DNA from: Tolypothrix sp. FACHB-123
GTDB lineage: Bacteria > Cyanobacteriota > Cyanobacteriia > Cyanobacteriales > Nostocaceae
Direction: 5' to 3'
Assembly: GCF_014697075.1 (NCBI RefSeq)
Contig: NZ_JACJRE010000005.1
Span: forward strand, 1-64,000
DNA: 64,000 nucleotides
Shown one piece after another: positions 1-9,344 of the stretch; positions within the stretch are counted from its first letter, which is position 1, and every line of letters begins with the position of its first letter. The notes below the pieces were generated by a model. That model was given only the letters and a program-made list of their open reading frames with translations, had not been told where the DNA came from and did no database searches. The translations under genes and the position numbers were made by a program.

Positions 1-91
1 TATTAATTCCAATCCTTTTGAAATTAGCGATCGCTTGTGGGTGAAAAATCATCTTGAAGAAGATGAGGAAAAACTACGGTTTCCAACGTAG
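1..91 (+). CDS. C-terminal fragment of a gene cut by the window edge
   Basis: The frame beginning at base 2 is open and ends at a TAG at 89-91, giving 29 residues rich in charged amino acids and ending in EEDEEKLRFPT. A HIP1 site lies inside it. The composition looks like a real protein tail and not translated spacer, but the piece is too short to assign to a family. It would converge on the histidine kinase gene that ends at 151. It could also be a chance open frame. Confidence 0.4.
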   Translation, partial: INSNPFEISDRLWVKNHLEEDEEKLRFPT

Positions 92-150
92 ACGAGGTTT
101 AAATTAGTCAAAACCTGAAATTCCCGCACTAGTAATATTTGAATGTCCTT

Positions 151-2274
151 CTAGTACCTCACAAGTCTCATAATGGCTGCAACTAATTCTTCCGGGTTCA
201 CAGGTTTAGCTAAATGAACCTGAAAACCAGCTTGCAGTGCTTGTTGCCGATCGTATTGTCGCGCGAAAGCAGTCAGCGCGATCGCAGGAATTTGTCCTCC
301 TTCTTCTTTACTCCAATTTCTCAGTTGACGCAATAAAGTATAGCCATCCATATCAGGCATACTAATATCGCTAACTAAAACATCTGGCTTTTCCTGTGCT
401 ATGGCTTGTAATGCTTCTAATGCGGAAGATGCTGTTCTCACCTCCGCCCCATCTTCTTCTAAAACAAACGCCACAAAATCTAGGGAATCCGCATCATCAT
501 CAACAACTAAAATTTGCATTCCCGCTAGAGACAACAACTTAGATGTGAAATTAGATGTGGGATTGTCTTCTACTAGCAAATCTTGATTTTCGGTTTGCAG
601 CAACGGTAAATTGACTGTGAAAGTGGCTCCTTGATTTTCACCTGCACTCATCGCCGTAACTGTACCACCATGCATTTCGACTATATTACGGACAATTGCT
701 AATCCTAAACCTAATCCGCCAAATTTTCGCGTAGAACTGCTATCTGCTTGACGAAAGTAGTCAAATGCATAAGGTAAAAACTCAGCGCTAATTCCCTTAC
801 CTGTATCGCTAATAATGATTTGAGCATAGCCATCAGCTTGGCTTAGGCGCACTTCTACCCTACCACCGTTGGGAGTAAATTTGACAGCGTTAGAAAGTAA
901 GTTCCAAACGACTTGTTGCAAGCGAGTTGCATCACCCAATACTTTCCCAACATTTGCAGCAAATAATGTACTTACCTCAATTGACTTGGTTTGTGCAGCT
1001 ACAGACATTGTTTCCAGTGCAGACAAGACAATAGGTTCTAAATGAACATTCGTGACATTTAACGTCAATTTACCTTGTAAGATTCTAGAAATATCTAGTA
1101 AATCCTCAATCAATTGCAGCTGTAATTTAGCATTACGTTCTATTGTCGCTAAGGCTTGCAATGTCTTTCCTCGTTCTAAGTTGCCATTTTGCAATAAATT
1201 TGACCAGCCTAAAATCGCATTCATTGGGGTACGTAGTTCGTGGGAAAGGACAGCTAAAAATTCATCTTTAATGCGATTGGCTGTTTCTGCTTTAGCTCTT
1301 GCTGCTTGCTCCAATTCTAATAAGTAGGCGCGTTCTTGTTGTATTTCCTTTTGCTCGTGAATATCCGTACAAGTGCCAAACCACTTCACTACATAACCTT
1401 GCTCATCCTTTAAGGGTAAGCCTCTTGCTAACTGCCAACGATAGGAGCTATCAACTGCTCTTTTAAAGCGGTATTCAGTTTCATATACAGTGCGATTGCT
1501 GACAGCATTTAACCAAATTTCATAAGTATTTTGGATATCATCTGGATGCAACGCTGCTACCCAGCCAGAACCTAAGGACTGTTCTAAGGTTAGCCCTGTA
1601 TAACTGCACCACTTTTGGTTGAAATAATCACATTCGCCGTTAGCATCAGCTGTCCATACAAGTTGGGGAATAGCTTCAGCTAAATAACGATAGCGTTCTT
1701 CACTTTGACGTAAAGCTTCTAAAATGCGTTGGCGTTCCGCGATTTCCTGCTGCAATTGTTGGTTAGTTTGAGTAATTTCATTAGTGCGAATATTTACTAA
1801 CTCTTCCAAATCATTTTGGTATTTTCTTAGTTCTGCTTCGATTTTTAATCGCTCACTGATTTGTGTTTGCAGTTGCTGGTTAGCTTGTTCTAATTGAGCA
1901 GGGCTAGGAAGTGCTAAGGCTTGCGGAACTAAAGGTACAAGTTGTAGGGCTGTAAATAAAGATATAGTTGCAGTTAGAGCTTTGATGAATCCTGATAGCC
2001 AATAAGTGGGATACCACAGCGTCCAAATTTCCATCAAGTGAGTAGTGCCACAAGCGACAATAAATCCACTAAAAAGTAGAAATACCCAATGGAAGGGCAA
2101 ATCCTGCCGTTTGTTAACAAAGTAAAAAAGTGTAGAGGGAATGGAATAATAAGCTATGGCAATGATTGCATCAGATATAATATGCAGCCAAACTAAATCA
2201 GTTTTCCATAAATAGCAGTGTCCATGCGGGATGAAAGGCCCGGAACTAAAAAAAGTATTCCATAATACTGACAT
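151..2274 (-). CDS. Ethylene-receptor-like hybrid histidine kinase (ETR1-type sensor, PAS, HisKA, HATPase, REC)
   Basis: 707 residues. The N-terminus holds three membrane helices (about 28-52, 62-82, 93-115) resembling the ethylene-binding domain of plant ETR1 and cyanobacterial SynEtr1. It contains D35 in ISDAIIAIAYYSIP and the Cys-x3-His copper-ligand motif at C75 and H79 (ACGTTH). A coiled coil (about 125-190), a PAS/PAC domain (about 192-310), a HisKA domain with H345 in SHELRTPMNAILGW, a HATPase domain with the GLGLGLAIVRNIVE box, and a C-terminal receiver with VVDDD and phospho-acceptor D636 in VSDISMPDMDGY follow. The receiver is the last domain, so this is a hybrid kinase that would need a further partner or act as its own output. 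In the family, ethylene binding modulates kinase activity; binding here is inferred. The gene lies downstream of amt and is co-directional. No DNA-binding response regulator is adjacent. Confidence 0.9.
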   Translation of the reverse strand: MSVLWNTFFSSGPFIPHGHCYLWKTDLVWLHIISDAIIAIAYYSIPSTLFYFVNKRQDLPFHWVFLLFSGFIVACGTTHLMEIWTLWYPTYWLSGFIKALTATISLFTALQLVPLVPQALALPSPAQLEQANQQLQTQISERLKIEAELRKYQNDLEELVNIRTNEITQTNQQLQQEIAERQRILEALRQSEERYRYLAEAIPQLVWTADANGECDYFNQKWCSYTGLTLEQSLGSGWVAALHPDDIQNTYEIWLNAVSNRTVYETEYRFKRAVDSSYRWQLARGLPLKDEQGYVVKWFGTCTDIHEQKEIQQERAYLLELEQAARAKAETANRIKDEFLAVLSHELRTPMNAILGWSNLLQNGNLERGKTLQALATIERNAKLQLQLIEDLLDISRILQGKLTLNVTNVHLEPIVLSALETMSVAAQTKSIEVSTLFAANVGKVLGDATRLQQVVWNLLSNAVKFTPNGGRVEVRLSQADGYAQIIISDTGKGISAEFLPYAFDYFRQADSSSTRKFGGLGLGLAIVRNIVEMHGGTVTAMSAGENQGATFTVNLPLLQTENQDLLVEDNPTSNFTSKLLSLAGMQILVVDDDADSLDFVAFVLEEDGAEVRTASSALEALQAIAQEKPDVLVSDISMPDMDGYTLLRQLRNWSKEEGGQIPAIALTAFARQYDRQQALQAGFQVHLAKPVNPEELVAAIMRLVRY

Positions 2275-2616
2275 ACAAATGTTGACTCCCTACCCCTTGA
2301 AAGCTCTACAAGCTCAGAATTTTAATAGCTAGCAATGATATTATTGTCATCTATTCCTGTAAGAACGATAAAGTTTCTCGCAAATCAGACACAGTCATAT
2401 CATCAATGCAGTTTGGTTTGATGACGTTGAGCGTTGACTGTTAAAAGTCTAGAATTGCTTGACCAATGACAACTGAGAATTAATAAATAACCCTCTGAAA
2501 ATTGCCTAGGATATGAGGCAAATATTCAGAGGGTTGGAAATTGCTGAGATCCCGTTTCTCACCCTTGATAGTCCATTGGACTTGCAGATGAGGTGGATAG
2601 TAGAGTTACTTTTTTG
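2275..2616. other. Spacer between amt and the ethylene-receptor-like kinase
   Basis: 342 bases without a plausible gene. The one clear structure is the two-tier hairpin at 2489-2535, listed separately. The rest is AT-rich and must carry the promoter of the kinase gene; no box could be assigned with confidence. Confidence 0.6.
2489..2535 (-). terminator. Two-tier inverted repeat downstream of amt
   Basis: AACCCTCTGAA (2489-2499) pairs perfectly over 11 bp with TTCAGAGGGTT (2525-2535). Inside it TTGCCT (2502-2507) pairs with AGGCAA (2516-2521). It lies about 80 bases after the amt stop codon on the transcribed strand and is followed there by T-rich sequence with no long T run. The likely role is transcription termination or 3'-end protection for amt. 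A leader element of the downstream kinase is the alternative. Confidence 0.6.
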
Positions 2617-4035
2617 CTATGAAACATTAATGCGATCGCTAAACTCGGAGTTGTAACCTTCTTCTCCGTGTTCGTTAATATCCAAACCTTGGTATTCGGC
2701 TTCTTCTTTGACGCGCAAACCCACTGTTGCTTCAATAATCTTGAGAATGATCCAAGTCCCTACCGCAGCAATTACATAGGCAATGACAATGGCTACTAGT
2801 TCAACTCCTAGTTCGCTAAAATTGCCCTTGAGTACACCATTTTTACCAGCTGAGTTGACTTCTACAGTGGCAAAGATTGCTGTTAAAATTGCACCAACTG
2901 TACCACCAACGCCATGCACTGGGTAAGTATCTAAGGCATCATCAACTTTTAATTTGTGCTTGAAGCTGACAGCATAGAAGCAAACAAAAGCGGTAATAAA
3001 GCCAATTAAAATCGCTGATAGCGGTGTCACAAAACCAGCTGCTGGTGTAATTCCAACTAACCCAGCCACGGCTCCGGTAGCTGCTCCCACTGCGGTAGGT
3101 TTACCGCGTAAAGCTGCTTCCAAAATCAACCACATTAAAGCGCCTGCGGCGGCTGATGTATTGGTGGCGACAAAAGCTGTTGTGGCTGCATTAGTGACTA
3201 AGTTTCCCGAAGTTCCACTAGCAATAGATAAGGCACTACCAGCATTAAAGCCGAACCAACCAAACCATAACAAGCCCGCACCCAACAAGATAAAGGGAAC
3301 GTTGTGTGGTGGGCTGAGACGATCGGGATGGCTCTTGCGAGGGCCGAGAACGATCGCAGCGACGAGAGCAGAAACCCCAGAACTGATGTGAACTACTGTC
3401 CCACCGGCAAAATCAAGCGCACCCAAGCCGCCATACAAGCCTAAAAATCCACCTTTAGCCCAAACCATATGGGCTAGGGGAGTATAAATAAAGGTTGACC
3501 ACAGCAACACAAACAGAGCATAAGCTTTAAAGCTCATCCGTTCGGCGATCGCCCCAGAAATTAAAGCTGGGGTGATAATGGCAAACATGGCTTGATAAAT
3601 CATGAATGCTTGGTGCGGTATTGTCCCTGCATAGGAAACCACTTCTGGTGGGTTGGAGCCTTGGAGATAACCAGTTACATCCAAGCCTACGCCATTCAAA
3701 CCGAGCCATTGCAATCCACCAATAAATGGCGTTCCTGGCGCAAAGGAAAGGCTATAGCCCCAAAGAATCCAAGTAACTCCGACAATCGCCATCAACACAA
3801 AGCTCATCATCAATGTGTTGAGGATATTGCGCGATCGCACAAACCCACCATAAAAAAATGCTAATCCTGGTGTCATCAGCAGTACTAGTGCTGCTGAAAT
3901 CAGCATAAATGCTGTGTCTCCAGTATCAGCTGTTGGTGGAGGAGTAGCAGCAGCTTGGGCTAAAGCACCACCTATGAGCGGCCCTCCTAGCAGGAATAGG
4001 GTCATAACCCCAATCATGACAACTTTCTTCAACAC
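2617..4035 (-). CDS. amt: Amt-family ammonium transporter
   Basis: Moves ammonium/ammonia across the cytoplasmic membrane. The N-terminal hydrophobic stretch ending near LAQAAA looks like a signal peptide, followed by 11 membrane helices, as usual for Amt. Pore features can be seen: the first twin histidine in FAGGTVVHISSG, the second in YPVHGVGGTVG, phenylalanine-gate motifs QAMFAIITPALISGAIAER and WFGWFGFNAGS, and FFYGGFVRSRN. The frame stays open to a TTG at 4056 with GTG at 4053. The GTG at 4035 is preferred because GGGGAC lies just upstream and the protein then begins LKKVVMIGVM (472 residues). Together with the second Amt at 4965 it forms a pair resembling the clustered amt genes known in Anabaena. 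A palindromic NtcA-like box lies upstream at 4083-4096. Confidence 0.93.
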   Translation of the reverse strand: MLKKVVMIGVMTLFLLGGPLIGGALAQAAATPPPTADTGDTAFMLISAALVLLMTPGLAFFYGGFVRSRNILNTLMMSFVLMAIVGVTWILWGYSLSFAPGTPFIGGLQWLGLNGVGLDVTGYLQGSNPPEVVSYAGTIPHQAFMIYQAMFAIITPALISGAIAERMSFKAYALFVLLWSTFIYTPLAHMVWAKGGFLGLYGGLGALDFAGGTVVHISSGVSALVAAIVLGPRKSHPDRLSPPHNVPFILLGAGLLWFGWFGFNAGSALSIASGTSGNLVTNAATTAFVATNTSAAAGALMWLILEAALRGKPTAVGAATGAVAGLVGITPAAGFVTPLSAILIGFITAFVCFYAVSFKHKLKVDDALDTYPVHGVGGTVGAILTAIFATVEVNSAGKNGVLKGNFSELGVELVAIVIAYVIAAVGTWIILKIIEATVGLRVKEEAEYQGLDINEHGEEGYNSEFSDRINVS

Positions 4036-4082
4036 TTTTTTGTCCCCGCGCACCAATTAGTTGAATTCTAACGACAAATTAA

Positions 4083-4096
4083 GTATATTTTTATAC
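4083..4096 (-). promoter_or_regulatory. Candidate NtcA box upstream of amt
   Basis: The sequence is a perfect GTA-N8-TAC palindrome (GTATATTTTTATAC), the core consensus of the nitrogen regulator NtcA. It sits about 48 bases before the chosen amt start. The usual TAN3T box about 22 bases downstream is missing; the best hexamer, TAGAAT, is only 12 bases away. The site is AT-rich and could arise by chance, so confidence is moderate. Confidence 0.45.
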
Positions 4097-4486
4097 TTTT
4101 TATTTCCTCCGTTCATCAACTTTAGTTATTTAGAAAGGTTGATAAAAATATAATACTAATTGCATATGACAAATATTGAATAATCATGTACTGATGCAAT
4201 AATTACATTTTAAGATTCAATTAATGTACTTTTGTTTACTTTATAGAATTTTTTTTATTTTTATGGTGTGAGGTAGTTCTAATTCACAAATCAGCCATTA
4301 GTAATCATTCATAATTCAAAAAATTCTCATTAGAGAGAACAGCAAAGTAGCTCATCTGTGTATTATTTTTTATTTATATCTGCAAAATAATTATGCTATG
4401 GCAGTCCTAAATTATGCTTAACAATCTATCCAATATTCCATAACAGACTCAACAATAAGTTCAAGAATTACATCAGAATTAGATTT
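4097..4486. other. AT-rich spacer between amt and the UPF0060 gene
   Basis: Very AT-rich sequence with no plausible reading frame. It probably carries distal promoter sequence for amt. No repeat, hairpin or RNA gene was recognised. Confidence 0.5.
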
Positions 4487-4810
4487 TTATATTCTGCGTG
4501 CATACATAATTATTAAAACACTAAGCAAACTTAAACAAGCTCCAATTAAGTCATATCGGTCGGGAGCTACACCATCTACCTTCCATCCCCAAAGCATAGC
4601 CATAATTATAAATACACCACCATAAGCAGCATAAACTCTGCCGAAATTTGCAGGCTGGAGAGTTGCTATGATGCCATAAATAGCTAAAGCAATTCCACCA
4701 CATATTCCCCAGTAAATAGGCTTACCTTCCCGCAACCATAACCAGATTAAGTAGCCACCTCCTAGTTCAAATACACCAGCCCATAAAAAATAAAATAGGG
4801 ACTTAATCAT
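4487..4810 (-). CDS. UPF0060 (YnfA-like) small membrane protein
   Basis: 107 residues with four predicted membrane helices (about 3-24, 30-50, 60-76, 84-104). The family motifs WAGVFELGGGYLIWLWLREG and GRVYAAYGGVFI are both present and the length is normal for YnfA. Some YnfA proteins are reported as SMR-like drug-efflux pumps, but the function here is unknown. The ATG at 4810 fits the family N-terminus. It lies between two ammonium transporter genes on the same strand, which may be chance or a functional association. Confidence 0.88.
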   Translation of the reverse strand: MIKSLFYFLWAGVFELGGGYLIWLWLREGKPIYWGICGGIALAIYGIIATLQPANFGRVYAAYGGVFIIMAMLWGWKVDGVAPDRYDLIGACLSLLSVLIIMYARRI

Positions 4811-4964
4811 TTGTGCAATTGAGTGGTGAAATTAAAAATAAAAATCCTACCACCTTTATGAGCATCAAAGCTCCAGGGGTAGGTTGTTAGTTGAGAAAAT
4901 TAACAGACTCGAAATTTATACACAAGTGAGGAAAAGACTATTCCTCATCAAAGGTGGAATCAGC

Positions 4965-6581
4965 TTACAGAGTATTTGGTAAATCGCTACCTTTGGGAAT
5001 TTCTCCAGAACTATAACCTTGAGAAAACCCATCAGTACTAGCCTCTGTGACAAATCCACTATAGGCTTCCATACCATGTTCGCCAATATCCAAACCTTCT
5101 AACTCTTCTTGGCGAGTTACACGGATACCTAAAGTAGCTTTTAATGCTAGCCAAAAGATACTGCTGATAAGAACAGTAATACCGCCTACAGCCAGAATGC
5201 CAACGATTTGCGGAATCAATGTCCCGAAACCACCGCCAAAGAATAATCCATGCGGCCCTACTGGTTTACCAGCTAAGTCAACCAACCAAGGATAACCACC
5301 AGGCCCAACAGAAAATAGACCAACAGCCAGAGTTCCCCAAACACCACACACTAGGTGAACGGAAGTTGCGCCTACTGGGTCGTCAATGCCGAGTTTGTCA
5401 AAGAAGGGAACAGAGAAAACTACAATTATTCCTGCAATTAAGCCAATGACTACGGAACTGCCAATATTAACGTAGGCACAAGATGCTGTAATACCAACCA
5501 AGCCAGCTAAAATACCGTTAATAATCATTGATAGGTCTGGTTTGCCTAAGTACAGCCAAGCTGTAAATGTAGCCGCAATTCCACCAACTGCTCCTGCCAT
5601 GTTGGTTGTTAAAGCAATGTGAGTAATTGCATTGGGGTCAGCAGCCATCACGGAACCGGGGTTAAAACCAAACCAACCCAGCCACAGAATTAAACAGCCT
5701 AAGGTAGCAATGCTCATGTTGTGGCCGGGTAGGGCGACAACTTGCTTGTCTTGATATTTACCAATGCGGGGGCCGAGAAATGCTGCTCCCATTAAAGCCG
5801 CCCAGCCACCGACTGAGTGCACTACTGTAGAACCAGCAAAATCCCAAAAACCCATATCAGCCAACCAACCAGCACCCCAAATCCAATGTCCGGTAATGGG
5901 GTAGGCAATACCTACAAGTAAGACGCTGAAAATTAAGAAGTCAGCAAACTTAATCCGTTCTGCAACTGCACCAGAAACAATTGTGGCGGCTGTTCCGGCG
6001 AACACTAACTGAAATAAAAACTTTGCGGCTAAAGGAACGCCAGTCCAACTTAGAGCGCTAAAAACACCTTTGTAGGCATCACCTGTAGCGGGACTGTTAT
6101 CTACACCTGAGAGGAAAAATCCATTCAGTCCGATAAAATCATTGCCATCGCCAAACATCAGTCCAAAACCAATTGCCCAAAACGCTACTGTCGATAAGGC
6201 AAATACAATTAAGTTTTTGGCTAGGACGTTAACAGCATTTTTTTGGCGACAGAAGCCGGTTTCTAACATACAAAAACCAGCGTTCATGAAAAATACCAAA
6301 AATGCCGCGATCGCCACCCATAAAGTGTCAATCGCAACTTTTAATTCTGCTGTTGTTGGCCCTGCTGGCGCTGTCGCTGGAGCCTGAGCAACGGCTGCAT
6401 ATCCCCATCCCATCACGATGACAGCAGCTAATAATAGACAAGCCTGCCAATTGGGAGATAGTCGCTTAATAGTTGTGAATAGGTTACTTTTTGATTTAAA
6501 TTGTGAAGTTTTAGCGAAAGCCTTTACAGACCTACGCCTATTTTTTGTTTTTAATTTCTGCTTGTGCATTAAGTTGAACAT
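4965..6581 (-). CDS. amt: Amt-family ammonium transporter, long N-terminal extension
   Basis: 538 residues from the ATG at 6581, chosen because GGAG lies four bases upstream. Other in-frame ATGs at 6596, 6650 and 6647 lack a comparable site. A basic segment of about 45 residues precedes a hydrophobic helix ending in [12 protein letters not shown], then 11 transport helices. The pore residues are the twin histidines ([12 protein letters not shown] and [14 protein letters not shown]), the gate motif [18 protein letters not shown] and [11 protein letters not shown]. The tail contains [14 protein letters not shown], very like DINEHGEEGY in the other Amt, a region that in the family approaches PII proteins. 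It belongs to a different Amt subgroup from the gene at 2617, whose N-terminal sequence differs. No GTA-N8-TAC box was found upstream. Confidence 0.93.
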   Translation of the reverse strand: MFNLMHKQKLKTKNRRRSVKAFAKTSQFKSKSNLFTTIKRLSPNWQACLLLAAVIVMGWGYAAVAQAPATAPAGPTTAELKVAIDTLWVAIAAFLVFFMNAGFCMLETGFCRQKNAVNVLAKNLIVFALSTVAFWAIGFGLMFGDGNDFIGLNGFFLSGVDNSPATGDAYKGVFSALSWTGVPLAAKFLFQLVFAGTAATIVSGAVAERIKFADFLIFSVLLVGIAYPITGHWIWGAGWLADMGFWDFAGSTVVHSVGGWAALMGAAFLGPRIGKYQDKQVVALPGHNMSIATLGCLILWLGWFGFNPGSVMAADPNAITHIALTTNMAGAVGGIAATFTAWLYLGKPDLSMIINGILAGLVGITASCAYVNIGSSVVIGLIAGIIVVFSVPFFDKLGIDDPVGATSVHLVCGVWGTLAVGLFSVGPGGYPWLVDLAGKPVGPHGLFFGGGFGTLIPQIVGILAVGGITVLISSIFWLALKATLGIRVTRQEELEGLDIGEHGMEAYSGFVTEASTDGFSQGYSSGEIPKGSDLPNTL

Positions 6582-7477
6582 TTTACTCCAAACCATTCTT
6601 AATGGGATAAATATGTCAGCACGCAAAACTAAGGCTTGAATTTGCATCAAGACATTTTTGACATTGGTGATTCAAGCAATTTGTTCGCTAACCAGAAACT
6701 CAAATAACCTAAATAAAAGTTTAGGAAACAATTGCTACTTTTGTAAATAACTTGGCAAGTTTTCGAGGGAGTTTAAGGAAACAATAATTATGTCGCTTTG
6801 GCAACAATCAGTCAAGTCTTGTTCACTGAATCTTTAATCTTTTAATCACCTTGATGAATGTCAATTATTATTAGTCATTAGTAACTGGTCATTGGTTATT
6901 TGTGTTCACCAATGACAAAGCGTAAAGCTTATCGAAGCAAATATCCGTTCAGCAAACGATCGCAGATCACTAATGTTTAATTACATTTTTCTCCTGCTCA
7001 GATGCTATGGGAACCCAAAAAATTGTTCTGTTTACCCCCGGATTAACTGATGATGGCAACTCCGCTTTCTACAAAAGGTGGGTTTTGAATTCATAAAATT
7101 TTGTGCTTAGGAATTAGTTAAAGTTTTTCCTGAAGACAAATTTTTATCAACTCACTCATAAATTTGATTGATTGTCTATGTTACCAAAAACATAATTCTG
7201 TATCAGGATATACGATTTGTTTGTTTCACCTCTTCCTTAAGTAGCTGAATCTGGGACTACAGCAAACTGAATTCTCAGTATTTCAGCATTTCCTGACATC
7301 AGAATCAAAGAAACCAAAAAAATATTAATTTTTCATACAAAAATTTAAATAAACTTTGCTCCGGAAAAACTGCTGTAATGTTTATAGGGAATAAATGATA
7401 ACAATACAAATACCGTATTTTTACTGCGTACTAAGTAATTAAATTGCAATCAACTCTCAGCTTGGGTTGTAAAAATC
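6582..7477. other. Long AT-rich spacer upstream of the second amt
   Basis: About 900 bases without a convincing gene. An ATG at 7007 opens a 29-codon frame ending at 7096, but it lacks a ribosome site. No RNA gene, riboswitch or GTA-N8-TAC site was recognised by eye. The leader of the amt gene at 4965 must start here. Confidence 0.5.
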
Positions 7478-7996
7478 TTACAATTCCATTTTTAAATATT
7501 GTTCGTAACCAAGTTGTTCTAGTTTAGCTTGCTTTGCCATGACTGATTCTGATAGAGATTGGCGATATTGTTGGACTTTTTCTAGCAATTCTGGTTGCTG
7601 AGTAGCAATAATTTGTACTGCTAATAAACCAGCATTTTTAGCATTACCGATAGCTACTGTTGCTACAGGTATACCAGCAGGCATCTGTACAATTGAATAC
7701 AAAGAATCAACACCTTGTAAATTACGAGTAGCTACAGGCACACCAATTACTGGCAGTGGCGTTAAAGATGCTACCATTCCTGGCAGATGGGCTGCACCAC
7801 CAGCACCAGCGATAATTACTTTAAGACCGCGTTGATGAGCAAGTTGAGCGTACTGAACCATGCGTTCTGGAGTACGATGAGCAGAAACGATCGCCACTTC
7901 GCGCTCAATGCCAAATTCATCACAAACTGCGATCGCATCTTTCATAGTGGGCAAGTCAGAATCGCTGCCCATGATAATACCGATAAGGGGAGCCAT
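7478..7996 (-). CDS. purE: N5-carboxyaminoimidazole ribonucleotide mutase
   Basis: Class I PurE converts N5-CAIR to CAIR in purine biosynthesis in the cytosol. The sequence shows [16 protein letters not shown] at the N-terminus, SAHRTPERM (catalytic His) and [14 protein letters not shown], over about 172 residues, which is normal. The frame continues upstream to a TTG at 8047, but that stretch ([12 protein letters not shown]) is simply translated heptanucleotide repeat. The ATG at 7996, which begins [14 protein letters not shown], is therefore taken as the start. The neighbouring nagA gene is divergent; purK is not in the window. Confidence 0.95.
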   Translation of the reverse strand: MAPLIGIIMGSDSDLPTMKDAIAVCDEFGIEREVAIVSAHRTPERMVQYAQLAHQRGLKVIIAGAGGAAHLPGMVASLTPLPVIGVPVATRNLQGVDSLYSIVQMPAGIPVATVAIGNAKNAGLLAVQIIATQQPELLEKVQQYRQSLSESVMAKQAKLEQLGYEQYLKMEL

Positions 7997-8000
7997 AGGA

Positions 8001-8038
8001 ATTTTGGATTTTAGATTTTGGATTTTGGATTTGAGATT
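8001..8038. repeat. Short tandem heptanucleotide repeat (ATTTTGG type)
   Basis: Five consecutive heptads of the form ATTTTGG/ATTTTAG/ATTTGAG lie directly upstream of purE and extend its open frame artificially. Cyanobacterial STRR elements have this form. Confidence 0.85.
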
Positions 8039-8060
8039 ATTAGCCAATTGACTATTGACT

Positions 8061-8127
8061 ACTGTACGGGCGGGTTTATTGAGAATAATCGTTGATCAGT
8101 GAGGATATTTGTGAACCCGCCCCTACT
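8061..8127. repeat. Dispersed inverted repeat with GGGCGGGTT arms
   Basis: GGGCGGGTT (8068-8076) pairs with AACCCGCCC (8114-8122), and the flanks GTA and TAC extend the symmetry imperfectly around a 37-base loop. It lies between the divergent purE and nagA genes. From general familiarity this resembles a widespread Nostoc-type intergenic repeat; only one copy is seen in this window. Confidence 0.6.
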
Positions 8128-8168
8128 GACTACTGACAAATCAGATTTAGCTATTTTCCCGCCAATGT

Positions 8169-9344
8169 ATGACTAAAGCAACACCAACTGCGATCGCTCA
8201 AAATCTAAATATCATCAATGCACGGGTTCCAGGTTATCAAGGCTTGCAAATGCTCTTGATTAATCAACAGAGGATAATTGAGCAAATATTGCCGATGACG
8301 ACAGTATGTAAACGGGTTCCATCTCCTGATTTGCAAGTTTTAGATGTTGCAGGTGATTGGATTTCTTTGGGTGGTGTTGATTTGCAGATTAATGGCGCAT
8401 TGGGGTTAGCATTTCCGGAATTAAAAGCAGATAATGCTCACCTATTACCAAAAATTACACAATTTTTAGGGAATGTGGGCGTAGATGGATTTTTACCGAC
8501 ATTAGTCACAACTTCAATAGAAAATATCCAGCGATCGCTTTCTATAATTACTGATTTTATTTCCAGTCAAACAACAGATGCGCAAATTCTCGGCGTACAT
8601 TTAGAAGGGCCATTTTTAAATGCGCAAAAACGCGGCGCACATCCCGCAGAATACTTATTACCTTTAACAATTGAGCAAATTAAAAGAGTATTGGGCGATT
8701 ATAGCCAAATTGTCAAAGTTATCACCCTTGCACCAGAATTAGATCCTACCCACCAAGTCATCCCATATTTGCGTTCTTTGGGGATTACAGTCAGTTTAGG
8801 GCATTCTCAAGCCACAGATGCCCAAGCTCAACAAGCTTTTAAATTGGGTGCAACAATGGTTACTCATGCCTTCAATGCTATGCCACCATTACATCATCGC
8901 GAACCTGGATTATTAGGCGCAGCCATTACCCATCCTGGTGTGATGTGTGGTTTTATTGCCGATGGGGAGCATGTGACACCAACTATGCTACAAATTCTCC
9001 TGCGTGCGACTCCAGGATTGTTTCTCGTCAGCGATGCTTTAGCACCATTGGGGCTACCTGATGGGGTGTATCCTTGGGATAGTCGGCAGATAGAAGTCAA
9101 AAATGGCACAGCTAGATTGCCTGATGGGACTTTATCAGGGACAACATTACCCTTATTAACAGGGGTACAGAACTTGGTAACATGGGGGATATGTGACGTA
9201 GAAAGAGCGATCGCCCTAGCCACAGATGCACCAAGAAAAGCGATCGGTAACCCAGGTATTTCTCCCAGTCAACCCGCTAATTTATTACGCTGGCATTGGG
9301 ATGAGACGAGAAAAGAGCTTACATGGCAGCGATTATTAAACTAA
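8169..9344 (+). CDS. nagA: N-acetylglucosamine-6-phosphate deacetylase
   Basis: 391 residues of the amidohydrolase superfamily. It removes acetate from GlcNAc-6-phosphate, feeding amino-sugar recycling in the cytosol. Visible features are GGVDLQINGALG near the N-terminus, HLEGPFLNAQKRGAHP (metal-binding Glu and substrate loop), SLGHSQATDAQA and THAFNAMPPLHHREPG (metal ligands), and LVSDALAPLGLPDG with the catalytic Asp. The ATG at 8169 follows another at 8165 that is in a different frame. No nagB is adjacent, so it appears to be a single-gene unit divergent from purE. Confidence 0.92.
   Translation: MTKATPTAIAQNLNIINARVPGYQGLQMLLINQQRIIEQILPMTTVCKRVPSPDLQVLDVAGDWISLGGVDLQINGALGLAFPELKADNAHLLPKITQFLGNVGVDGFLPTLVTTSIENIQRSLSIITDFISSQTTDAQILGVHLEGPFLNAQKRGAHPAEYLLPLTIEQIKRVLGDYSQIVKVITLAPELDPTHQVIPYLRSLGITVSLGHSQATDAQAQQAFKLGATMVTHAFNAMPPLHHREPGLLGAAITHPGVMCGFIADGEHVTPTMLQILLRATPGLFLVSDALAPLGLPDGVYPWDSRQIEVKNGTARLPDGTLSGTTLPLLTGVQNLVTWGICDVERAIALATDAPRKAIGNPGISPSQPANLLRWHWDETRKELTWQRLLN

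Noticed and set aside
7007-7096. 29-codon ATG frame in the spacer before the second amt
   Set aside because: No ribosome site, no recognisable family; likely chance.
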